Shown here piece by piece: positions 34,909 through 42,365 of a stretch of 64,000 nt of DNA; within the stretch, counting starts at the first letter, position 1; each line of letters starts with the position of its first letter. This DNA comes from CAMAVH01 sp046297835 (GTDB lineage Bacteria > Pseudomonadota > Alphaproteobacteria > SMXQ01). The stretch is taken from NCBI GenBank assembly GCA_046297835.1, contig JBKBHI010000001.1, positions 310,001 through 374,000 on the forward strand, read 5' to 3'. The notes under the pieces are model-generated. The model was given only the letters and a program-made list of their open reading frames with translations. It did no database searches and was not told the origin of the DNA. The translations under genes and the position numbers were made by a program.

Positions 34909-36264
34909 ATGAGCCCCATGACTGCTTATGCCCTTCGCCTGAATATGCGCCGTGCGTCCCTATCCTTTTGCATAGGACTCGCCGCCGTGAGCTTCGCAGC
35001 CTTTGAGCCGGCGCGCGCCGCCGATGCGGGGCCTGATGCCGAGGTCAGCCAAGCCGACCCGGTGCCCGCGACCGTGCGCGAGACCGACCTGCGCAACGCC
35101 GGGCGCGGCGAGGATGTGGCGGACCGCTTCCGCGACGAGCTGCCGCCCGCCGGGATGCGGATCGGCTCCTTCGTCGCCCATCCCAAAATCGGCGCTCGGC
35201 TCGCCTTCGACGACAACATCTATGCCAGCTCGAACAACGCGCAGAGCGACCTGATCGGCACGCTGAACTTCGGCGGGCGCATCGATTCGGACCTGCCGCG
35301 GCACAAACTCGGCGCGCGCGCCAACGTCGATATCAACCGCTACCTCGACAATAGCTCCGAGAACAATTGGCAGGGCGAGCTGGGCGCCAGCGGCGCCTAC
35401 GATCTCGACCGCGACAACAAGCTCGGCGCCGATCTCAGCGTGCGCCGCGCCGTCGAGCCGCGCGGCGATCCGGACGATCTCGGCGGCGCGGAGCCGACGG
35501 TCTATCGCGGCTATCGCGGCGCGCTGAGCTATGAGAACACCAACGGCCCGTGGGCGTCGCGGGTCGAGAGCGGCGTCGAGCGGCTCGAATACGACGACCT
35601 GCTGAGCACGACGGGCGCGACGATCCGCGCCAGCGACCGCGACCGCTACGAGCCGTTCGTCAGCGGACAGGTCGGCTACCGCTATCTCGGCACCCAGCAG
35701 GTCTATGTCCGCGGCCAGGCGAGCACCCGCGATTACGACCGCGAGACCGACAACGCCGGTTTCCGCCGCGGCTCCGACGGCTATCGCGCCGAAGTGGGCG
35801 CCACCGCCGACCTCGGCGGCCTGGTGTTCGCCGACGTGTCGGTCGGCTATCAGGAGCAATCCTACGACGACGCGCGTTTCGGCTCGCCCTCCAGCCCGGT
35901 CGGCAAGGCCGCCTTGCTGTGGAACCCCGACCGCCTGACCAGCGTTCGCCTGGAAAGCATCTACGAATACGCCGAAAGCTTCGACACCAACACGCCGGGC
36001 TATTGGCGCAGTTTGACGACGCTCCGCGTCGCGCACGATTTCGGCTTCGACGTCCTCGGCATCGCCCGCTTGGTCTATCAGGACCGCGATTTCGAGGGCA
36101 TTTCGCGTGAAGACCAGATCTACGGTTTCGATCTGGGCATGAGTTACCGCATGGACCGGGGGTTGTTCTTGGACGCCGAGTACCGTCACCGTGAGCAGGA
36201 GTCGTCGACCAACTCCGATTACGGCCGGAATCTCGTCCTCCTTCAAATCAGGAGAACCTTCTAA
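34909..36264 (+). CDS. Outer-membrane beta-barrel protein of the exopolysaccharide export system
   Basis: About 451 aa with a signal peptide (RRASLSFCIGLAAVSFAAFEPARA|ADA), an acidic periplasmic N-terminal segment, then repeated amphipathic strands rich in Tyr, Arg and Asp (RLAFDDNIYASSNNAQSDL, KLGARANVDINRYLDNSSEN) ending in the outer-membrane Phe (LLQIRRTF). It fits the barrel proteins of polysaccharide loci (OMP_b-brl_2 / VpsM-like). Its stop overlaps the start of the OPX gene (TAATG). The start is uncertain: ATGs at 34846, 34888, 34918 and 34945 are also in frame, and the last gives the most ordinary signal peptide. Confidence 0.8.
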   Translation: MSPMTAYALRLNMRRASLSFCIGLAAVSFAAFEPARAADAGPDAEVSQADPVPATVRETDLRNAGRGEDVADRFRDELPPAGMRIGSFVAHPKIGARLAFDDNIYASSNNAQSDLIGTLNFGGRIDSDLPRHKLGARANVDINRYLDNSSENNWQGELGASGAYDLDRDNKLGADLSVRRAVEPRGDPDDLGGAEPTVYRGYRGALSYENTNGPWASRVESGVERLEYDDLLSTTGATIRASDRDRYEPFVSGQVGYRYLGTQQVYVRGQASTRDYDRETDNAGFRRGSDGYRAEVGATADLGGLVFADVSVGYQEQSYDDARFGSPSSPVGKAALLWNPDRLTSVRLESIYEYAESFDTNTPGYWRSLTTLRVAHDFGFDVLGIARLVYQDRDFEGISREDQIYGFDLGMSYRMDRGLFLDAEYRHREQESSTNSDYGRNLVLLQIRRTF

Positions 36265-36842
36265 TGGCGACACACTCTTCGGTTCTGCGTCACGCGTTCG
36301 TGGCCGCTTCGGCGGCTGCGCTGCTGGGCCTGGCCGCCGGCGCCGGCGGCCATTCGAACCAAGCGGCGCTCGAATCCTCGCCGCCGCAAGCTTATCGCAT
36401 CGGCGCCGGCGACCGCATTGCCGTCAACGTCTACGGCGAGCAGGCGGTCACGGGAGAGTATGACGTCGACGACAGCGGGACGGTCGCGTTGCCGCTCGCC
36501 GGCCGCGTCAGCGTCAAGGACATGACCGCGCCGCAGGCCGAGGCCGCCGTGGCCGACAAGCTGCGCACCAGCCTGGAGAATCCGCAGGTCAACGTCAGCG
36601 TCGTCGAGGGCCGCAATATCTACATCCTCGGCGAAGTGGCCAAGCCCGGCGTCTATCCCTATCGCCCCGGCGACACGGTGCTGAACGCCGTGGCGCTTGC
36701 CGGCGGCTATACCTATCGCGCCGAAACCGCCGGCATCTCGGTCAAGCGGCCGACCGCCGGCGCGGCCGACGCCAAGCACGCCCAGCAGGACGCCTACCTG
36801 CACCCGGGCGATATCGTGATCGTCCCGGCGCGCTGGTTCTAA
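36264..36842 (+). CDS. Short polysaccharide export (OPX/Wza-like) protein
   Basis: Periplasmic polysaccharide-export protein of 192 aa. After a signal peptide come the export domain (YRIGAGDRIAVNVYGEQAVTGEY, GTVALPLAGRVSVKDMT) and one SLBB-type domain (NIYILGEVAKPGVYPYRPGD). It is about half the length of Wza, has no lipobox cysteine and no C-terminal membrane helix, so it could not span the outer membrane alone. It overlaps the preceding barrel gene by one base, which suggests the two proteins form the exit together. Confidence 0.9.
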   Translation: MATHSSVLRHAFVAASAAALLGLAAGAGGHSNQAALESSPPQAYRIGAGDRIAVNVYGEQAVTGEYDVDDSGTVALPLAGRVSVKDMTAPQAEAAVADKLRTSLENPQVNVSVVEGRNIYILGEVAKPGVYPYRPGDTVLNAVALAGGYTYRAETAGISVKRPTAGAADAKHAQQDAYLHPGDIVIVPARWF

Positions 36843-36864
36843 CCAGTTCGCGAGGTCCGTCATC

Positions 36865-38214
36865 ATGCCCGTCGGCGTCGGTCGGCTGCCTCCGCATCCG
36901 TCCGTCCGCCGGCGGGCATTTTTCATGCCGCCCACTTTCATGCCTCGGCCCGCAGCCGGCGCGGCGATCGCCGCCATCCTGATCGCCTGCATCTTCCTGC
37001 AGCGCCTCGCCGTCACCGTCGGCGGCATGAACCTCTCGCTCAGCTTTTTGGTCGGCTACGGCGCGCTGCTCGTGCTGCTGTTGCGCGGCCGGCTCGCGGT
37101 AAACCTGCCGCTCGGCATCATGTTCATGGCCGTCATGGCGATGCTGACGCTGTCGATGGTCCGCTCGGGCGCGACGGCGTCGCTGATGTCGTTCTTCTAC
37201 CTGTTCAGCATCTATGGGCTCTACCTGTTCAAGCTGCGCGGCGGCGAGCGGGCGATGGCGGAGACTCACGAGCTGTTCCAGCGGCTCATGCTGTTCGCGG
37301 CGGCCTGCGGCATCGCCCAGTTCTGCCTCCAGTTCGTCCTGCCGCTCGAGCTGATCTTCCCGCTCGAGGCCTTCGTGCCCGAAGCGTTCAAGTTCGGCGG
37401 CGAGTTCTACAACGTGGTCATCCCGCTGACCTACGGCGCGCAGATCTACAAGAGCAACGGCATTTTCTTCTTAGAGCCGTCGTTCTTCTCGCAGTTCCTC
37501 GCCCTCGCGGTTCTGCTCGAGCTGCTCGGCCGCCAGCGCACCCTGCGGCTCGCCGTCTATGCCGGCGGCCTGCTGGTGGCCTATTCCGGCACCGGCCTGC
37601 TGCTGATCGCGCTGTTCCTGCCTTACGTGCTGCTGCGCCGCGGCAGCCTGCATCTGCTGCTGTTCGGCCTGGCGGCGGCGGCGCTGCTCGCGGTGAGCGC
37701 GACGGCGCTCAATCTCGACACGGTGACGGGCCGCATCGGCGAATTCGGCTCGGAGGAATCGAGCGGCTTCGCGCGCTTCGTCTCGCCGTTCTACCTGTTC
37801 CGTGATTTCATGGGCACGGCCGACGCCTTCTTCTTCGGCCACGGCCCGGGCTCGATCCTCGGCCTCATGAAAGAGGCGAGCTACAAGGGCTACGTCTCGC
37901 ACGACCCGACCTGGATCAAGGCGGTGATGGAATACGGCGTGATCGCCGGCGTGCTGCTGATCGTCTATACGGCGATGGCATTCATCGTCGGGCCGGCGAG
38001 CCGGCCCTTCGCCATCGCGATCCTGGTGCTGTTCCTGTTCATGGGCGGCTATCTGCTCAACCCGGTGATGCACTTCCTGTTCGCGGCGCTGCTCGCCTGG
38101 CCGAACAGCCACCTGTCGGCGAACGCTCAGGCGACGCGCGGCCGCTCGCTGGCGATGGCGGCAGGGCCCCACGCGGCGCGCTGGGGCGCGCCTTCCTCGA
38201 CCAGCGTCCGATAG
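36865..38214 (+). CDS. Exopolysaccharide polymerase (Wzy/ExoQ-like)
   Basis: Polytopic inner-membrane protein of 449 aa with about ten helices and a long periplasmic loop (EAFVPEAFKFGGEFYNVVIP...KSNGIFFLEPSFFSQFLAL), as in O-antigen-ligase/polymerase-type proteins. A second loop carries FFFGHGPGSILGLMKEASYK. It probably joins repeat units on the periplasmic face. GAGGTCC precedes the ATG; ATGs at 36925 and 36940 are alternatives. The C-terminal 29 residues are encoded in DNA that also codes for the end of the convergent glycosyltransferase (88-base overlap). Confidence 0.82.
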   Translation: MPVGVGRLPPHPSVRRRAFFMPPTFMPRPAAGAAIAAILIACIFLQRLAVTVGGMNLSLSFLVGYGALLVLLLRGRLAVNLPLGIMFMAVMAMLTLSMVRSGATASLMSFFYLFSIYGLYLFKLRGGERAMAETHELFQRLMLFAAACGIAQFCLQFVLPLELIFPLEAFVPEAFKFGGEFYNVVIPLTYGAQIYKSNGIFFLEPSFFSQFLALAVLLELLGRQRTLRLAVYAGGLLVAYSGTGLLLIALFLPYVLLRRGSLHLLLFGLAAAALLAVSATALNLDTVTGRIGEFGSEESSGFARFVSPFYLFRDFMGTADAFFFGHGPGSILGLMKEASYKGYVSHDPTWIKAVMEYGVIAGVLLIVYTAMAFIVGPASRPFAIAILVLFLFMGGYLLNPVMHFLFAALLAWPNSHLSANAQATRGRSLAMAAGPHAARWGAPSSTSVR

Positions 38215-39344
38215 ACGGCGGCGGTCTGGCGGCCGATCTCGCGCCACGAGGGCACCGCGTCCCGCAGCTTGGCCATGCCTTCGGTCATCCGCGCGCGGCG
38301 TTCGGGCTGCAAAATCATCATGCTCATGGCGGCGGCCAGCGCGCGGTCGTCGCCCGGCTCCACTAGAAAGCCGTTCTCGCCGTCTTCGATCAATTCGCCG
38401 AACGCGCCGAGGCGTGAGGCGATGAGCGGCCGGCCGTGGGCGATGGCGGCCATCAGCACGCCGCTCGCCTCGATTTCGCGATAGGGGAACAGCAGCGCGT
38501 CGGCGCTGGCCATCATCGCCGCCATCTCGCCGTCGGGCACGAAGCGGAAGTCGAACGCGATCTGTTCGTCGATGCCGAGCTCGCGCGCCAGGGCCAGCAG
38601 CGGCGCGGTGTCCATATAGGGACGGCCGACGACGCGCAGGCGGCAGCGTGCGCGCACCGACTGGTCGAGCCGGGCGAAGGCGCGGATCGCCACATCGACG
38701 CCCTTGTAGGGCTTGATCTGGCCGAACAGCAGGAAGTCGACCGGCGCATCTTCCGATCGTGCGGCGGCAGGCGGCGGCCCCTCGGCCTCGCTATGCAGCA
38801 AGCCATGGGCGATGCGGGCGATGCGGTCGGGCGCGATGCCCTGTTCGCGCAAGCGCCGCTCGCCTTGGCGCGTATGCACGATCAGCCGTTCGAAGGCGCG
38901 CCACACGTCGCGCGCGCCGAGGTTCTGCAGGCCCGAGCCGGGCGCGCCGTTGAACGGCAGCGTGTCGTGGACGGTGAGCAGCAGCGGCGCGATGCGGCGG
39001 AAGCGGCCGATGAAACGGCGGTCCAGCGCCGGCAGCGGCAGCCATTGGAAATGGATGGCGTCGGGCCGCCAGGCGTCCAACTCGTCGGCCAACCGGCGCA
39101 TTGAGCCGACATGCGACAGGCCCTTCCACAGCCGCGTGGCGGCGCGCGGCAGCCGCGCCAGCGCCGGCGCGGCGAGCGAGCGGTAGAATAGCGGCGCGTA
39201 GAGCGGATCGGCGTTGCGCGGGTCGCCCTTGGGCAAGGCGCGGCCGAAGAGGCGGACGTCGTGGTCGTTGTCGGCTAGCCCGCCGGCCAGCGCCCGGTCG
39301 TAGGGCCAGGTGAACAGCGACGGATCGATCAGCGCGACCTTCAT
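38127..39344 (-). CDS. Glycosyltransferase family 4
   Basis: Cytoplasmic retaining glycosyltransferase of 405 aa, GT-B fold. The N-terminal domain begins MKVALIDPSLFTWPYDRALAGGL; the C-terminal nucleotide-sugar domain has LLFGQIKPYKGVDVAIRAF, then the E-x7-E region EIEASGVLMAAIAHGRPLIAS and GENGFLVEPGD. GGGAGG precedes the ATG. The C-terminal tail (VEEGAPQRAAWGPAAIASERPRVA) is in the segment overlapping the polymerase gene, so this tail is probably not essential. Confidence 0.92.
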   Translation of the reverse strand: MKVALIDPSLFTWPYDRALAGGLADNDHDVRLFGRALPKGDPRNADPLYAPLFYRSLAAPALARLPRAATRLWKGLSHVGSMRRLADELDAWRPDAIHFQWLPLPALDRRFIGRFRRIAPLLLTVHDTLPFNGAPGSGLQNLGARDVWRAFERLIVHTRQGERRLREQGIAPDRIARIAHGLLHSEAEGPPPAAARSEDAPVDFLLFGQIKPYKGVDVAIRAFARLDQSVRARCRLRVVGRPYMDTAPLLALARELGIDEQIAFDFRFVPDGEMAAMMASADALLFPYREIEASGVLMAAIAHGRPLIASRLGAFGELIEDGENGFLVEPGDDRALAAAMSMMILQPERRARMTEGMAKLRDAVPSWREIGRQTAAVYRTLVEEGAPQRAAWGPAAIASERPRVA

Positions 39345-39374
39345 GGCCGGCCTCCCATGACGATGAGCGAAGGC

Positions 39375-40355
39375 TTAGTAGGCGCCCGAGCGGCGGAAGA
39401 CGACGCCAACCGTCCGCACCAGGATGAACACGTCCTTGGCGAAGCTCCAGCGCGCGGCATAGAAGCTGTCGAGCCGCACGCGGGCGCGGTAGCTGACGTC
39501 GTTGCGGCCGCTGACCTGCCATAGGCCGGTGATGCCGGGGCGGCAGTTGCGATAGGCGACGAAGCGCTCGCCGTAGCGCTGCACCTCGTCGGCGACGATC
39601 GGACGCGGGCCGACTAGGCTCATCTCGCCGCGTATGACGTTGATGAGCTGCGGCAGCTCGTCGAGGCTGGTGCGACGCAGGAACTGGCCGAGCGGCGTGA
39701 CGCGCGGATCGTCGCGCAGCTTGAAGTCGCGCTCCCATTCGGCGCGCGCTTCTGGGTTGGCGGCGAGATGCTCCTGCAGCCGGCGCTCGGCGTCGACGCA
39801 CATGGAGCGGAATTTCAGGCAATGGAAGGTCTCGCCGTTCGAGCCGATGCGGCGATGGCCGAAGATCGCCGGGCCGCCGTCGCGCCGAACCATGAAGGCG
39901 AGGGCGAGCATGATCGGCGATAGGGCGATCAGCATGGCGAGCGCGCCGATGAAGTCGAACAGGCGCTTGCTGCGCGAGGCTGCCGGCGTCGGCGCCAGAA
40001 CGAACGTCCCGGCGGCGGACTGCAGCGCCGATCCCGCGTGGGGCGTCGCCGGCTGGGCCATCGGCTGCGCTTGCGCGCCGTCTTGTTGCTCTTGGGCGGT
40101 CAGGGCTTCGCCGCGATGGGCGGCGCGTTCGAGCTTGGCGAGGCGGATGCGGTCGCGAATCCGCTCGCTGGCGAGCTGCTGCTTGCGCTGCGCCTTGGCG
40201 GCGGCCTTGCGCGGCGAATGCGGAGCGGAAGCCGGGATGTGGGGCTGATAGACGGGTTCGCTGTTGGTCGCGATTCGGTTGCGCACTTGGACCTCCATGG
40301 TTCGGGCGCTGCGGCGCGACGGACGCCCCTCAGCTCCGTCGCTCCTACGCTTCAT
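39375..40355 (-). CDS. Initiating sugar transferase (ExoY/WcaJ family)
   Basis: Starts repeat-unit synthesis by moving a sugar phosphate to undecaprenyl phosphate. About 326 aa: a charged cytoplasmic N-terminal extension of about 120 residues, one membrane segment (RLFDFIGALAMLIALSPIMLALAF), then the catalytic domain with FHCLKFRSMCVDAE, DDPRVTPLGQFLRRTSLDELPQL, GEMSLVGPRPI and CRPGITGLWQVSGR. It is the short one-helix form, as in ExoY. Start choice is weak: no ribosome site precedes the ATG at 40355, a TTG at 40358 or the ATG at 40298. Confidence 0.93.
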   Translation of the reverse strand: MKRRSDGAEGRPSRRSARTMEVQVRNRIATNSEPVYQPHIPASAPHSPRKAAAKAQRKQQLASERIRDRIRLAKLERAAHRGEALTAQEQQDGAQAQPMAQPATPHAGSALQSAAGTFVLAPTPAASRSKRLFDFIGALAMLIALSPIMLALAFMVRRDGGPAIFGHRRIGSNGETFHCLKFRSMCVDAERRLQEHLAANPEARAEWERDFKLRDDPRVTPLGQFLRRTSLDELPQLINVIRGEMSLVGPRPIVADEVQRYGERFVAYRNCRPGITGLWQVSGRNDVSYRARVRLDSFYAARWSFAKDVFILVRTVGVVFRRSGAY

Positions 40356-40536
40356 CAAGCAGGATCATGCGCAACTCCTCGGCGCGCGGCTTGTGTTCGT
40401 ATCGTGGAGTTTTTGTGTGCGCTGCGGCAAACGCCGAGCCTACATGGGAAAATGCCCATGATTTTCGGCGGTTGCGCGATATCGGCGCTGCCCGTTTTTT
40501 GCTATTCTGCAGTTCCGCGAAACAAAGGTGCGAGCG

Positions 40537-40689
40537 ATGTCGAAGATGGAACGGGGCGGCATGACGGAGGAGAAGGCGGGCGCGCATCGGCCTTCGGGTT
40601 CCCCGGTCGTCGTGCTGCTCGGCGTCGTCGCCGTCGCGGCGATGATCCTCGGCCTGGTCATCGGGTTCCTGATCGGGCTCATGGTCTGA
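40537..40689 (+). CDS. Small single-span membrane protein
   Basis: A 50-residue open frame starting MSKMERGGMTEEKAGAHRPS and ending in one strongly hydrophobic helix (VVVLLGVVAVAAMILGLVIG, then FLIGLMV) with Gly spacing suited to helix packing. AAAGGTG lies upstream of the ATG. It is located between the divergent initiating transferase and the flippase gene. I do not recognise a family; it may be a small regulator or an assembly partner of the exopolysaccharide machinery, or it may be spurious. Confidence 0.5.
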   Translation: MSKMERGGMTEEKAGAHRPSGSPVVVLLGVVAVAAMILGLVIGFLIGLMV

Positions 40690-40762
40690 TCCTCGCGCCC
40701 CGGCGGGCTTGTCACAGCTTGATCGCTTGTTTTCGCGAAAATCCGCGTCATAGGATCGCGTC

Positions 40763-42259
40763 ATGACATCCGATCCGGGCAAACCCGACCCCAGCAAGCG
40801 CGAGGCCGGGACGCCGAACGCCGGCCGCTCTCTCATTTGGGCCTTGGCCGAAAGCGGCGGCCTGTCGCTGCTCTCGTTGCTGGTGCTGGTGGTCGTGGCC
40901 CGCCTGGTCGGGCCCGAGGAACTGGGCCTGGTCGCCATCGCCCTCGGCATCGTCCAGGTATTCACGGTGATCCTGGAGACCAGCCTGCACGACGCCATCG
41001 TGCAGCGCCAAGATCTCACCGACGACCATCTGCAAACCGCCTTTTGGAGCTGCGCGGCGCTCAGCCTGCTGTTCGTCGCCGGCTGCTGGATCGGCGCGCC
41101 CTGGCTGGCCGAAGCGTTCGACCAGCCGGCGCTGGCCGACCTTTTGCGCGTCATGGCCTTCGGCTTGGCCATGACCGGCATCGGCGCGGTGCCGATCGCC
41201 GTGCTGCGGCGCAATTTTCTGTTCAAGCAGCTTGCCGTGCGCTCGCTCTACGCGCGCTTGATCGGCGCGGTCGCCGGCATCGGTCTCGCCGCCGCCGGCT
41301 ACGGCATTTGGGCGCTGGTCGCGCAATATCTGCTGCAAACGACGTTCAACGGCATTCTGATCTGGCGGGCCTGCCCGTTCCGCCCGGCGCGGCGCTTCTC
41401 GTTCGCGCGGCTGCGCGAGATGGTCGCGTTCGGCGCGCTCTCGGTCGGCAGCCGCATCGTCTGGATCAGCAGCGTGCGGCTGTTCACGCTGCTCGTCGGC
41501 TATTTCCTCGGCGTCGCGGCGGTCGGCTACCTCAACATCGCGCAGCGCGTCGTCGACACGCTTTACGACCTGCTCGCCGGCGCGGCTTACAATCTCGCGC
41601 TGCCGTTCTTCTCGCGCTGCCAAGCCGATCGCGCCCGTCTCCACAGCGCCTATTACGCGACCAACGAATATGCCGCCATGGCGGTGCCGCCGGTCTTCGC
41701 CGGCCTCGCCATTTGCGCCGCGCCGGTGGTGATGCTGGTCCTCGGCGAGCAATGGCTGCCGGCCGTGCCGCTGATCCAGATTCTAGCGGCGGCGGCGGCG
41801 CTGCAATTCATCCTGCTGTTCTCCAACGCGGCGATCACGGCGTCGGGACGGCCTGGCGTGCTGTTCGGCCTCAGCCTCATCACCTTCGCTTTCGCCATCG
41901 GCGGGCTGCTGCTGCTCCAGCCCGGCGACGCGCTGGGCGCGGCGCTGATCTGGGCCTGCCGCGTCGCCGTCAGCGGGCCGATTATCCTGTTCGTCGCCTG
42001 GCGGCTGCTCGGCGTCTCGCTCGCCACTTGGGCGCGCGGCGTGATCGTGCCGTTCGCCGCCACCTGCGCCATGGCGGCCGGACTGGGCTGGCTGTGGCAC
42101 GCTCATTTGCGCCAGGTTTCGGCGATCGAGGCGCTGGCGGTCATGGTGCCGCTCGGCGCGACGGCCTATGGCGCGATGCTGCTGATCGCCAATCGCGCGG
42201 CGCTGCTGCGCCTCATCGGCTTCATGATGGCCGGGCTTCGCGGCGCGAAGCCGTCTTAA
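40763..42259 (+). CDS. Lipid-linked repeat-unit flippase (Wzx/ExoT-like)
   Basis: Inner-membrane protein of 498 aa with about 14 helices (MATE/MVF-like polysaccharide transporter). The N-terminus reads SLIWALAESGGLSLLSLLVLVVVARLVGPEELGLVAIAL, the usual opening of this family, followed by QRQDLTDDHLQTAFW, as in ExoT/WzxC. It would flip the undecaprenyl-linked repeat to the periplasm for the polymerase. Its final codons belong to a 25-base sequence repeated immediately after the stop. Confidence 0.92.
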   Translation: MTSDPGKPDPSKREAGTPNAGRSLIWALAESGGLSLLSLLVLVVVARLVGPEELGLVAIALGIVQVFTVILETSLHDAIVQRQDLTDDHLQTAFWSCAALSLLFVAGCWIGAPWLAEAFDQPALADLLRVMAFGLAMTGIGAVPIAVLRRNFLFKQLAVRSLYARLIGAVAGIGLAAAGYGIWALVAQYLLQTTFNGILIWRACPFRPARRFSFARLREMVAFGALSVGSRIVWISSVRLFTLLVGYFLGVAAVGYLNIAQRVVDTLYDLLAGAAYNLALPFFSRCQADRARLHSAYYATNEYAAMAVPPVFAGLAICAAPVVMLVLGEQWLPAVPLIQILAAAAALQFILLFSNAAITASGRPGVLFGLSLITFAFAIGGLLLLQPGDALGAALIWACRVAVSGPIILFVAWRLLGVSLATWARGVIVPFAATCAMAAGLGWLWHAHLRQVSAIEALAVMVPLGATAYGAMLLIANRAALLRLIGFMMAGLRGAKPS

Positions 42260-42290
42260 GGCGACCTTCGCGGCGCGAAGCCGTCTTAAG
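42236..42290. repeat. Tandem duplication of the flippase 3' end
   Basis: A 25-base sequence at 42236-42260, which includes the flippase stop codon, is repeated exactly at 42266-42290, separated by GCGAC (period 30). Each unit contains the near-palindrome CTTCGC-GGC-GCGAAG. Confidence 0.9.
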
Positions 42291-42308
42291 CGAGATTTGC
42301 TGGCCCAT

Positions 42309-42343
42309 GAAAAAACGGCGGCGAGCCGATGCTCGCCGCCGTT
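42309..42343 (-). terminator. Intrinsic terminator of the BY-kinase gene
   Basis: AACGGCGGCGAGC (42314-42326), loop CGAT, GCTCGCCGCCGTT (42331-42343): perfect 13-base arms. The A-run at 42309-42315 becomes a T-run on the minus strand directly after the hairpin, 23 bases past the stop of the minus-strand gene. Confidence 0.88.
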
Positions 42344-42365
42344 GTCGCATCCGTGCGCTGGCCGC

